Assembly (NCBI RefSeq): GCF_004769405.1
Contig: NZ_RQES01000010.1
Span: 186,001 to 250,000 of the forward strand
Length of the DNA: 64,000 nt
Source: Leptospira selangorensis
Lineage (GTDB): Bacteria; Spirochaetota; Leptospiria; Leptospirales; Leptospiraceae
Direction of reading: 5' to 3'
The notes below the pieces were generated by a model. It saw only the letters and a program-made list of their open reading frames with translations, did not search any database and was not told the DNA's origin. Each line of letters opens with the position of its first letter. Position 1 is the stretch's first letter. A program made the translations under genes and the position numbers. Positions 26,901 to 35,486 of the stretch are shown piece by piece.

Positions 26901-28166
26901 TCAAACGAAAAAGGTCTGGAGAATTTTTCTCTCCGTATTCCGGGAAATATTCTTAAACTGTAGATAACATTCTTTGATCGGAATTTCTAATGCTTTGAAA
27001 GTTTTGCGATGATCCATCAAAACGGAAACACAAGCGGCAAAAGAAAGAAATCTCCACATGAATTTAAAAAGAAACCGAGTGATCGGGTTTTTAAGCCGTA
27101 TCTTAAAAAATGTACAATGAAAGATCAGATGTTTTTCTTCATCTTCTGCGATATGAAGAAGTGCGTTTTTTACGGAACCAAATGGAATTTTCTCCGCGAT
27201 CTTTTTGTAAAAGCAGATCCCGATCACTTCTGCGACTAATAATACCATCAACTTGAGCCTCGTTCCTAAAAGCCTTCTGCCGAAATGAAATAATTTTTCA
27301 GTCCAGTTCGATTGGATCAGTTCCCCTCTCAATGCACGAACGCAATCCCCTAAAATGCGTGCATGTCTACCTTCTTCTTTTACAAAAAGTTTTAACGCTT
27401 CTCTATAATTCGGATCAACTCCGTAGATATGTATATGATCTATATCTTTCGCGATCCTACCTTCTCCCGCTTCTCCTAACTGAAAGATCGCAAGAGACTT
27501 TGCAACAGGAAGACGTTTCTGCGGAATAAACCCTATAACCTGCTCTTGGACAAGCGGATAAGGTCGATCCGCATTTTTTCTAAAATGTTTGGCCCAATTT
27601 CCCCAAAAATAACCCCGATCTCGTTTTTGAAGATGAGTCCATAATAAATTTCTAATTCTTTTCTTGCCGAAAAGATTCATTACCAAGGTTAGAATTACGA
27701 TCTTGCTATCTAAGATAAAACTTCTTCTTTTAAGATAAGAAAGATCGAAACAAAGTGAATATTTGGATCCTCTTCCTGAATATAATTGAGAAAGTCCAGT
27801 GATCCCAGGACGAACGGACCATCTTCGATCTAAACTTTCTACCCCCCAACCTAATCTACGAATATCTTGCTCGGTTAAAGGTCTAGGTCCAACGATACTC
27901 ATATCCCCTTTTACTATATTCCAGATCTGAGGAAGTTCGTCTAAACCGGTGTTTCTCAAAAAAGAACCGGTCCTTGTAGGAATTCCATCTTTCAAGGTCC
28001 TGAATTTCCAGATCCGAAAAACCTTCTTTCCTAAACCTATCCTTTCCTGTAGGAAAAAAATCGGTCCCGATTCAAAAACAGAGATTAGTAAAAAGATCCC
28101 GAGTAAAATCGGAAAAAAAACAAGGAGCGCAATCAAAGCCAAAGAAAATTCTAAAATTCGTTTCAT
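26901..28166 (-). CDS. Bacterial sugar transferase fused to a ferritin-like di-iron domain
   Basis: 421 residues in one uninterrupted frame. Residues 1-170 are a polyprenyl-phosphate sugar-1-phosphate transferase (WcaJ/PglC type): an N-terminal membrane helix (9-30), FLQERIGLGKKVFRIWKFRT (38-57), DELPQIWNIVKGDMSIVGPR (76-95) and RPGITGLSQ (119-127). Residues about 220-350 form a ferritin-like four-helix bundle with two complete di-iron half-sites: E235 with E265-x-x-H268 (VKEEGRHAR) and E313 with E343-x-x-H346 (EDEEKHLIF). Each Glu-to-EXXH spacing is exactly 30. Helices continue to the C-terminus. The first half should load a sugar phosphate onto a lipid carrier; the second suggests O2-dependent oxidation or hydroxylation, or iron binding. 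Neither activity is shown. Confidence 0.88.
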   Translation of the reverse strand: MKRILEFSLALIALLVFFPILLGIFLLISVFESGPIFFLQERIGLGKKVFRIWKFRTLKDGIPTRTGSFLRNTGLDELPQIWNIVKGDMSIVGPRPLTEQDIRRLGWGVESLDRRWSVRPGITGLSQLYSGRGSKYSLCFDLSYLKRRSFILDSKIVILTLVMNLFGKKRIRNLLWTHLQKRDRGYFWGNWAKHFRKNADRPYPLVQEQVIGFIPQKRLPVAKSLAIFQLGEAGEGRIAKDIDHIHIYGVDPNYREALKLFVKEEGRHARILGDCVRALRGELIQSNWTEKLFHFGRRLLGTRLKLMVLLVAEVIGICFYKKIAEKIPFGSVKNALLHIAEDEEKHLIFHCTFFKIRLKNPITRFLFKFMWRFLSFAACVSVLMDHRKTFKALEIPIKECYLQFKNISRNTERKILQTFFV

Positions 28167-28277
28167 GGTTCAAAGAATATCGAATTTTCAAAAACAAACC
28201 CACCTTCCGAGTGCGGATCACCAAGCACTCAAGTGCTTGACCTCCTAGTTCTTCTTATCCTAAAATTCCGAGAATAC

Positions 28278-29045
28278 ATGAAAGCCGAGCCTCTTAAAAT
28301 ACTGGTCGCGGAAGACAATCTGAAACTCAGAAAAGCGATGATCTCCGGCTTAGAAGAATCAGGAAAAATTAAATCAGTATTCGATTGTGACTCGGGAGAA
28401 GAGGCGATCCGTTACTGTTTGGAAGGAGACATTGACGTTCTTCTTTTAGATGTAAGACTCGCAGGTAAATTAAACGGGATAGAAACCATTATTTCGATCC
28501 GGAAGGAATTCCCACGAAAACCTGTAGTCATCTATTCCATACAAGACAGTGACGAATACTTTCGGACTTTCAGAAGTTCCGGGATCTTAAGTCATTATGC
28601 ATATGTTCGAAAATCGAATTACCTTCTTCCACAAATGGTGGTCCCGCTCATTCGATTGGCTTACGATGGAAAAAGTTTTATAGATCCTGAAATCGAATCC
28701 AGAGTAACAGAAGTCAGGGAGAAGGACGAAAATTCCCCACTCTCAGTTTTAGAACCCAATGAAAGATCTGTAGCAGAAATGTTGGCCAAAGGATTCAGTA
28801 ACGAACAGATCGCCCAACATTTCGGATTCAAAGACAAAAGAACGATCAGCAGGATCAACGGACAGATCTATTCCGCCTGGGGATTAAACGAAACAAACTC
28901 CGATGAAAAAGTGGCTCGCACAAGAGCGGCCCTCATCGTATTATCCAATCGTTTTTTAGAATGGGAAGAAGACGAAAAAATTTTTTATAGGAATTCCTCC
29001 GGAGAAAGGATTCCATGGATGCCTAATCTTGACTATAGATCTTGA
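28278..29045 (+). CDS. Response regulator, REC plus LuxR-type helix-turn-helix
   Basis: 255 residues from ATG 28278 (MKAEPLKILVAEDN), preferred over an upstream in-frame ATG at 28233 because the receiver domain begins immediately. The REC domain (about 7-125) has the acidic pair E12/D13, phospho-acceptor D58 (DVLLLDVRLAG) and a conserved lysine in YVRKSN. The C-terminal part (about 150-215) is a LuxR/NarL-like HTH: LEPNERSVAEMLAKGFSNEQ, then IAQHFGFKDKRTISRINGQI. The stop overlaps the start of the histidine kinase by 17 nt, so the two form one operon. It is divergent from the sugar transferase fusion, which it may control. Confidence 0.92.
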   Translation: MKAEPLKILVAEDNLKLRKAMISGLEESGKIKSVFDCDSGEEAIRYCLEGDIDVLLLDVRLAGKLNGIETIISIRKEFPRKPVVIYSIQDSDEYFRTFRSSGILSHYAYVRKSNYLLPQMVVPLIRLAYDGKSFIDPEIESRVTEVREKDENSPLSVLEPNERSVAEMLAKGFSNEQIAQHFGFKDKRTISRINGQIYSAWGLNETNSDEKVARTRAALIVLSNRFLEWEEDEKIFYRNSSGERIPWMPNLDYRS

Positions 29046-31029
29046 AATAATAATCTGTTCCGTTTTTATATTCCTTTCCACAAATTTGTTTTGGTTAGGA
29101 TCTACGACCGGAACGAATTTAGAAAAGAAAAACGCTGCTGCGTATTTCAGTATTTTTACTTTAATCGTATCTTCTTTATTATTCTCTTTTTTTGCGATCC
29201 TTGGCCAGAACGGATTTTTAGTAGTATCTGCTTATCCTATCTTATATTTTTTCCCCGGGCTGATCTTATTAATACTCATCCCGTTCGGATGGTTCGTTGT
29301 TATCGTTTGGTTTTTCGGCTTTTTAAAGAAAAAAGGGATTTTTCTTTTTTTATTCTACATTTTATCCTTTTGCCAATTAGTTTCAATCTCCATACTACTT
29401 ATTTATAATCCTGGTAAAACCTGGAATATCAGTTTATTTGAATATTGGAAATTTGCTCCATTCTCCTTCAAATCCGCTTACTTAATTTATATTTTCACTT
29501 GTGTTTTCCTTTCTTTACTTTGTTTATTCTTATTCAAAATTTCAGATAATAGTCTTTCCGAGTTAGGAAGACAAAAGTCGGTCCCTTTTTTAAAAGGAAT
29601 CGGATTTTTATTGTTCGGAGTGGTCCTACTGGTTTCCGTTCTTTTCGTTGGAGATGAATTAGGAATTATAGAAAATCTGATCATAAAAGCAGAGAAAGAA
29701 CCCAAATATTTTTACGGATTCGTACTTTGTATACAATTACTAATTTGTATTTCTATTTTAGTTTTAGGTTGGGCTTTAACTTCTTATGAGATACTCACAG
29801 GAAGGATCTTACCTAAGATCAGTTTAAAACAAGAATGGAAAAATTCCGTTTATACTTCCTTTGTGCTGGCTTGTTTATATTTTCTTTTTGCAAAATTAGG
29901 CTACCCTAGAGCGGAAATATTTATCGTATTCTCTTATTCCTTCTTTCTTTCCCGATTTTTTACGGTTCTAAAAAACAAGCAGGTAAGCTCCAACCAAAAC
30001 GAAGTATTAAAAAAGATCTTATCTTCCGGTTCGGTCAGACTTTCTTTCGGATATTTATGCCGAGATGTATTGGAAACCCGAAAAGCTGCCCTCATATTCC
30101 AAGGAAAAATTCCCTATATCTCCGACACGAATATCTTTTATCCTGAAAATATTCCATTAGAAACATTTGATTTTTCTAAACTAGATCCAAATCCTGAAAA
30201 TCCGAATATTCAATATTTGGACAAGGATCGATTCTCCGGATTTGTGATCCGAGTAAAAATAGAAAGTGTTCTTTCCGGCGATGCATACCTGATCTTAGGA
30301 CAAAAAGAAAACGGAGGATTATTTGCAGAAGAAGAAATCGAGATCGCAAGGATCACAGGAACCTGGCTAGTTCATTCTTTATTTTTAGAAGAAACAGGGA
30401 ATATTCTAGAGGAACTACAAAGAAAGAAAATACAGGAACAAAGACTTTCCGACCAAAAAACCAGGCAAATCCTTCACGACGAGATACTTCCGGAAATCCA
30501 TTCTCTTATTTTAGAGATCTCCAATGATAAATCCGGAAGCCTAAATTCTCAATATGCAAATTCACTTACAGAACTTCATAAAAGGATCTCTTCTTTATTA
30601 AGAGAAATGTCAGATACCGGTTTGGAAATTTCCAGGTTGGGTCTAATTCCGATGTTTCAAAAACTACAAGATTCGGACGCAAAAGACTCCGATCTAATTT
30701 GGAAAATAGATCCAAAAGTTAATTCTCAAGCCGAAAAATTTCCTCCCGAAGTGCAGGAAGTTCTGTATTATGCATTCAGAGAATCTCTACGAAATGCGGT
30801 AAAATATTCCGGGGACGTCCGATCACAAATCGTGATCTCTATTCGATATGAGAATGGCTTATCTATCCAAATTAAGAATGAAATCGGAAAAGATCTTATA
30901 TCTATACGCTCTTCCGGCCAGGGTTTAAAAATACATAGTGCATTATTGAAAATTTTCCAAGGTTCTTTAACATTAGAATTCCCTAGTCCAAAAGAAGCGA
31001 TGATCCGGATCTTTCTACCTTCTCCCTAA
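29029..31029 (+). CDS. Sensor histidine kinase with polytopic membrane sensor domain
   Basis: 666 residues using TTG 29029, inside the end of the response regulator gene. About nine TM helices fill residues 5-310, followed by a GAF-like region (about 330-460; RLSFGYLCRDVLETRKAALI), a coiled segment and the phospho-acceptor helix TRQILHDEILPEIHSLILEI, whose HDxxxP pattern belongs to the NarX/DesK-like class. The HATPase part has the N box ESLRNAVKYS and the G box SSGQGLKIHSALLKIF. It should phosphorylate the adjacent LuxR-type regulator. The many-helix sensor suggests a membrane-state or lipophilic signal. Confidence 0.92.
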   Translation: MTIDLEIIICSVFIFLSTNLFWLGSTTGTNLEKKNAAAYFSIFTLIVSSLLFSFFAILGQNGFLVVSAYPILYFFPGLILLILIPFGWFVVIVWFFGFLKKKGIFLFLFYILSFCQLVSISILLIYNPGKTWNISLFEYWKFAPFSFKSAYLIYIFTCVFLSLLCLFLFKISDNSLSELGRQKSVPFLKGIGFLLFGVVLLVSVLFVGDELGIIENLIIKAEKEPKYFYGFVLCIQLLICISILVLGWALTSYEILTGRILPKISLKQEWKNSVYTSFVLACLYFLFAKLGYPRAEIFIVFSYSFFLSRFFTVLKNKQVSSNQNEVLKKILSSGSVRLSFGYLCRDVLETRKAALIFQGKIPYISDTNIFYPENIPLETFDFSKLDPNPENPNIQYLDKDRFSGFVIRVKIESVLSGDAYLILGQKENGGLFAEEEIEIARITGTWLVHSLFLEETGNILEELQRKKIQEQRLSDQKTRQILHDEILPEIHSLILEISNDKSGSLNSQYANSLTELHKRISSLLREMSDTGLEISRLGLIPMFQKLQDSDAKDSDLIWKIDPKVNSQAEKFPPEVQEVLYYAFRESLRNAVKYSGDVRSQIVISIRYENGLSIQIKNEIGKDLISIRSSGQGLKIHSALLKIFQGSLTLEFPSPKEAMIRIFLPSP

Positions 31030-31151
31030 TTATATACCTGAATTGATATTTAACAAGGTTCGATACGAAATCTAATTCTAAAAATCGACTTGCTAGAATG
31101 ATTTTCATTTCAATGATGCGCTTAGGCCGAAACCTAAAAAACCAAACACTG

Positions 31152-31165
31152 TGAACATTTGTTCA
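31152..31165. promoter_or_regulatory. Palindrome upstream of the flavin monooxygenase
   Basis: TGAACA-TT-TGTTCA, a perfect 14-nt inverted repeat, 26 nt before ATG 31192. Its sequence differs from the TetR sites at 33352-33406, so a different regulator is implied. Confidence 0.5.
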
Positions 31166-31191
31166 TATTATCTATCCGGAGTTTTGAAAAC

Positions 31192-32670
31192 ATGCAGTCA
31201 CAAAATAAAAAAGAAAAAGCGATCTCTATCGCTATTATAGGCACAGGTTTTGGCGGATTATGTGCTGCAATACAACTTAAAAAGAATGGATTCCATAATT
31301 TCGTAATTTATGAAAAATCAAATTCTGTAGGAGGAACTTGGAGGGAAAATACTTATCCAGGTGCGGCATGCGATGTTCCTTCTCATCTTTATTCTTTTTC
31401 CTTTGAACCGAATTCAAACTGGCCTAGAAAATATTCCGCTCAGCCTGAGATACTTTCTTACTTAAAACATTGTGCTGAAAAATACGGAATACTTCCTCAT
31501 ATTCGTTTTGGGATCGAGATCCAATCTGCTGATTGGGATGATACTTCTAGAGTTTGGAAGATCAAAACTTCTCAAAACGAATCCTTCGAGCATGATGTTT
31601 TTATTTCTGCTGTAGGGCAATTGAATCGCCCTGCTCTACCTTCTATCAAAGGTTTGGAGAGTTTTAAAGGTAGAATATTCCATTCTGCAAATTGGGATCC
31701 TTCGTATAATTTTTCAGGAAAGAAGGTAGCAGCAATCGGAACTGGTGCGAGCGCGATCCAATTCATTCCACAGATCGTAAACCAAGGAGCGGAAGTGACA
31801 GTATTCCAAAGAACCGCACCTTGGGTGGTTCCTAAACCGGATCGTAAATATTTTAGTTTCGAAAAATTCTTATTTAAGTATCTCCCTGGCTATAGGCTAT
31901 TACACAGGCTCCAGATCTATATGTGGAATGAGATCAGAATGATCGCATTCCAAAAGAATAATCATGCGAATAAGATCGTAAAATGGATGAGCCTTTCTCA
32001 TATGAAAAAGTTCGTAAAAGATCCTGAATTACGCAAAATCCTAACTCCGGATTATCCTGCAGGATGTAAACGTATCCTTCTTTCCAATGATTATTACGAA
32101 GCATTAGCAAAACCGAATACAAAAGTTCTTTCTGAATCTATCAAAGAAGCGACTCCGGAAGGGATAGTAACTAAAGATGGTCTCCAAAAATTTGATGCGA
32201 TCGTTTTTGGAACTGGATTTAAAGCTACTGAATTCCTTTCTCCTATGAAAGTGAAAGGAACCAAAAACCAAGATCTGAATGAAGTTTGGAAAAATGGAGC
32301 GGAGGCTTATCTAGGTGTGACCGTTGCGGGCTTCCCGAATTTTTATATTTTATACGGACCAAATACCAATCTAGCTCATAACTCTATTGTGTATATGATC
32401 GAATCGCAAGTACGTTATCTTATTTCTGCATTGAATGAAATGAATAAAAAAGGGATCCAAGCATTGATCCCTAAGGTTCGTAGTATGCAAAATTATAATA
32501 CATCTTTAAATAAAAAATTCGATAAATTCGTTTGGGATACCGGATGTACGAATTGGTATATCAACGCTTCCGGAAAGAACACGAATAATTGGCCCGGTCA
32601 TACTTACGAATATTCTTATAAAACTAGAAAGATTGATCTATCTGAATATGAGATTTTATCCGGGAGGTAG
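31192..32670 (+). CDS. Flavin-containing monooxygenase, Baeyer-Villiger type
   Basis: 492 residues from ATG 31192; GGAG about 10 nt upstream supports this over TTG 31159. FAD motif GTGFGG (about 17-22), then the typical YEKSNSVGGTWRENTYPGAA, NADPH motif GTGASAIQF, and the Baeyer-Villiger fingerprint FxGxxxHxxxWD seen as FKGRIFHSANWD. It should insert one O2-derived oxygen into a ketone, or oxidise a heteroatom, using NADPH. Its 3' end overlaps the convergent TetR gene by 15 nt. With the TetR, dienoyl-CoA reductase and acyl-CoA dehydrogenase it forms a probable lipid or ketone catabolic block. The substrate is unknown. Confidence 0.9.
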   Translation: MQSQNKKEKAISIAIIGTGFGGLCAAIQLKKNGFHNFVIYEKSNSVGGTWRENTYPGAACDVPSHLYSFSFEPNSNWPRKYSAQPEILSYLKHCAEKYGILPHIRFGIEIQSADWDDTSRVWKIKTSQNESFEHDVFISAVGQLNRPALPSIKGLESFKGRIFHSANWDPSYNFSGKKVAAIGTGASAIQFIPQIVNQGAEVTVFQRTAPWVVPKPDRKYFSFEKFLFKYLPGYRLLHRLQIYMWNEIRMIAFQKNNHANKIVKWMSLSHMKKFVKDPELRKILTPDYPAGCKRILLSNDYYEALAKPNTKVLSESIKEATPEGIVTKDGLQKFDAIVFGTGFKATEFLSPMKVKGTKNQDLNEVWKNGAEAYLGVTVAGFPNFYILYGPNTNLAHNSIVYMIESQVRYLISALNEMNKKGIQALIPKVRSMQNYNTSLNKKFDKFVWDTGCTNWYINASGKNTNNWPGHTYEYSYKTRKIDLSEYEILSGR

Positions 32671-33309
32671 AGGCAGGGTCATTCCGGTATATGCGCACTC
32701 TATCACGGACAAGATAAACTTTTTCATGTCCTCTTTGTTCTTTTGAGGTTTTATCCTGCCTTCTAAAAAGAGCATTGCGATTCCGTGAATCATCGACCAA
32801 GAGGCTACGGTCTTTTCGCGAGTTTGTCCCGGTTTAATGGCTCCTAGTCTTTGGCCCATGCGTATAATTTCATGCAACTGCCTGTATGTTCTTCTAGAAA
32901 CCGCAGATAATGTGGGATGTAAATTTATATCGATACCACCGAACATGATCCTTGCAAATTGTTGGTTATTCAAAATAAACTGGATATAGGTCCAACCCAG
33001 GGCGCGGAAACGTCCTAAAAAATCGTTTTCCGTTTTTTCGAGTTCCTTTTGGTATTCGGAAAAATATTTCTGAAATCCTCTTTCTGAAATCGCAGCAAGC
33101 AAAGCATTTTTGTTTTCGAAATGATGATAAGAAGCCGCGTGACTCACACCAGCAAGAGACGCAACCTTTCGCAGAGAGATCTCCTCGAGAGGAGTAGTCT
33201 TTAATAATTCGGTACCCGCAGATATAAGATCTTCCCTGACAGTGATCTTATCATTTTTGAACGGCCTTCCCGGTCCCTGTTGTTGGCGGCGTTTCTTATT
33301 TACGGGCAT
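32656..33309 (-). CDS. TetR-family transcriptional regulator
   Basis: 217 residues with an N-terminal HTH (about 28-72; TPLEEISLRKVASLAGVSHA, then SYHHFENKNALLAAI) and a helical ligand-binding domain with the TetR_C-type pattern (FARIMFGGIDINLHPTL). The N-terminus is Arg/Gln-rich (NKKRRQQQGPGRP). It is divergent from the fadH-like gene. Two identical-type palindromes in the shared gap are good candidates for its binding sites, so it likely represses itself and the fadH-acd operon until an acyl-CoA or related ligand binds. Confidence 0.93.
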   Translation of the reverse strand: MPVNKKRRQQQGPGRPFKNDKITVREDLISAGTELLKTTPLEEISLRKVASLAGVSHAASYHHFENKNALLAAISERGFQKYFSEYQKELEKTENDFLGRFRALGWTYIQFILNNQQFARIMFGGIDINLHPTLSAVSRRTYRQLHEIIRMGQRLGAIKPGQTREKTVASWSMIHGIAMLFLEGRIKPQKNKEDMKKFILSVIECAYTGMTLPLPPG

Positions 33310-33351
33310 ACTAACGATTCTTCATATTTCCAATTCTTTGCAAGAATATAT

Positions 33352-33364
33352 TTACCAGTGGTAA
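33352..33364. promoter_or_regulatory. TetR operator candidate, site 1
   Basis: TTACCA-G-TGGTAA, perfect 6-bp arms around one base, 42 nt upstream of the TetR start. The centre lies 42 nt from the second site, close to four helical turns. Confidence 0.7.
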
Positions 33365-33393
33365 TTTATCTATTGAACCCTATACCATTTATA

Positions 33394-33406
33394 TTACCAT
33401 TGGTAA
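33394..33406. promoter_or_regulatory. TetR operator candidate, site 2
   Basis: TTACCA-T-TGGTAA, identical arms to site 1, ending 39 nt before ATG 33446 of the fadH-like gene, where it would block the promoter or leader. Confidence 0.7.
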
Positions 33407-33445
33407 ATAATAGCTTCAATACGGAATTTCCACGGAGAATTGTAT

Positions 33446-35470
33446 ATGGAAAAAGCATTTCAACCCATAAACATAGGCAAGTTTACCCTTCCAAACCGGT
33501 TTGTAATGGGATCTATGCACCTCGGGCTCGAGGGCAAAACCGAAACTGCAGAAAGAATGGCCGCATTCTATGGAAAACGTTTTGAAGGAGGCGTCGGCCT
33601 TATAGTTACCGGCGGAATCAGCGTGAATGAAGAAGGAAGAGGATCTAAACATTTCTTCAATATACAAAACGAAGAGCACGCATCCGAATTAAGGAAGATG
33701 AATGATCTTTTAAATGGAAGCGGAACTATGTGCGCTCAACTTTTTCATGCAGGACGTTATGCATTTGATAGAAACTGCGTAGGCCCTTCTGCGCTCCGCG
33801 CTCCAATCAATAGATATGTTCCTAAAGCTCTCACGGAAGAAGAATGTTGGAAAACTGCAGAAGATTTCGGGATCGCAGCTAAGCTCGCGAAAGAAACAGG
33901 ATTTGGAGCAGTGGAAATTATGGGAAGCGAAGGTTATCTCATTAACCAATTCTTCTCTCCTGTAACAAATCATAGAGATGATCATTTTGGAGGAGATCAC
34001 AAACGAAGAATGAATATGGCTGTCGAAGTTCTGAGAGCAGTCATAAAAAATCTTCCGGAAGGTTTTCCGATTATTTTTAGAATGTCCGGAATAGATCTCA
34101 TTCCAGGAAATCCAACTTTCGAAGAAGTATGTGATCTGGCCCAAACATTAAAACAAGAAGGTGTGTCCGCTTTAAATATTGGGATCGGATGGCATGAATC
34201 AAGGATCCCAACTATAAGCCAATTAGTTCCGAGAGGAGCTTGGGCAAATATTGCGGCGAGGATCAAAGAAAAAACTCCTGGAATTCCTATCATCGCTTCT
34301 AACAGAGTAAACGATCCGAGTACAGTACAAAGAATTTTTGATACGAATCAGGCTGATATAATTTCTATGGCGAGGCCGTTTCTCGCAGATGCATTTATCG
34401 TAAAAAAAATCCAGACAGGTAAATCGAATCATATCAACACCTGCATTGCATGTAACCAGTCTTGCTTGGATCATGCTTTTATAGATAAATCGGTTTCCTG
34501 TCTAGTCAATCCGCAAGCCGTTAACGAATTGGAATACAAAATTGATTCCAATGTGAAACCGCAAAAAGTTGTGGTGATCGGATCAGGACCGGGAGGGCTT
34601 GAAGCTGCAAGAGCCAGTGCTTCGTTAGGCCACGAAGTTATACTACTAGAAAAATCGGAACAATTAGGCGGGCAATTCCAACTAGCTTCGAATATCCCAG
34701 GCAAATCAGAATTTAAAGAGACGATCCGTTATTTCAAAAACGAACTCCCGGCTCTTGGAGTTGATATCCGTTTAAATACGAATTGTGATCTAAAGTTACT
34801 TGAAGAATTAAATCCGGATGCGATTATATTTGCTACCGGTGTGAAACCAAGAGAATTCACACTACCTGGAATGAATAATCTTCCAGTCGGAAATTATACG
34901 GATTATCTGACCGGGAAATTCAAAGCTGGGAAAAAAGTGGCTGTGATCGGTGGAGGCGGGATCGGTGTAGATGTGGCTCACAAATTAACCGAAGAAAACG
35001 ATCCTGATCTAGAGTCTTATTCAAAAAAATATAATATCGATTCGTATACGAATGTCGTTATCCAGCCTCATAAATCGGAAAGAGATGTTGCGATTTTTAG
35101 AAGAAGCGGAAAACATGGTGCCGGTTTGGGACCTACTACTTTTTGGGCTCTAAAACAAGAATTAGAAGCATCCGGTGTGGAATTTTTCCAAGGACTCAAT
35201 TATAAGGAAATCACTAAAGAAGGTTTAAAGATAACCTTGAAAAATGGAGAAGAGGTCCTTTATCCATGCGATTCATTGGTTCTTTGTGTGGGACAGGAAA
35301 AAGAAAGTTCTCTTTATGAAACCTACAAATCTTTATACCCTCAAAAGCAAATATTCATTATTGGAGGCGCAAAGGACTCCAAAGGAATTGATGCTGAGAG
35401 AGCCTTCTTAGAAGGATTGAACGCCGCTTATAGTATCGGAAAAGAAAACAAAATTACTGCGAATGCATAA
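33446..35470 (+). CDS. 2,4-dienoyl-CoA reductase-like NADH:flavin oxidoreductase
   Basis: 674 residues from ATG 33446 with GGAG 8 nt upstream; TTG 33440 is less likely. Order: FMN-binding TIM barrel of the old-yellow-enzyme family (about 1-335; FQPINIGKFTLPNRFVMGSM), a [4Fe-4S] cysteine cluster (CIACNQSC, then SCLVNP), an FAD-binding Rossmann region (VVVIGSGPGGLEAARA; LLEKSEQLGGQF) and an NAD(P) motif (VAVIGGGGIGVDVAHKL). This is the FadH layout, which reduces 2,4-dienoyl-CoA in unsaturated fatty-acid oxidation. Related enzymes (trimethylamine dehydrogenase, enoate reductases) share it, so no symbol is given. An acyl-CoA dehydrogenase follows after 16 nt. Confidence 0.9.
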   Translation: MEKAFQPINIGKFTLPNRFVMGSMHLGLEGKTETAERMAAFYGKRFEGGVGLIVTGGISVNEEGRGSKHFFNIQNEEHASELRKMNDLLNGSGTMCAQLFHAGRYAFDRNCVGPSALRAPINRYVPKALTEEECWKTAEDFGIAAKLAKETGFGAVEIMGSEGYLINQFFSPVTNHRDDHFGGDHKRRMNMAVEVLRAVIKNLPEGFPIIFRMSGIDLIPGNPTFEEVCDLAQTLKQEGVSALNIGIGWHESRIPTISQLVPRGAWANIAARIKEKTPGIPIIASNRVNDPSTVQRIFDTNQADIISMARPFLADAFIVKKIQTGKSNHINTCIACNQSCLDHAFIDKSVSCLVNPQAVNELEYKIDSNVKPQKVVVIGSGPGGLEAARASASLGHEVILLEKSEQLGGQFQLASNIPGKSEFKETIRYFKNELPALGVDIRLNTNCDLKLLEELNPDAIIFATGVKPREFTLPGMNNLPVGNYTDYLTGKFKAGKKVAVIGGGGIGVDVAHKLTEENDPDLESYSKKYNIDSYTNVVIQPHKSERDVAIFRRSGKHGAGLGPTTFWALKQELEASGVEFFQGLNYKEITKEGLKITLKNGEEVLYPCDSLVLCVGQEKESSLYETYKSLYPQKQIFIIGGAKDSKGIDAERAFLEGLNAAYSIGKENKITANA

Positions 35471-35486
35471 ATAAATAAGGGAATAT

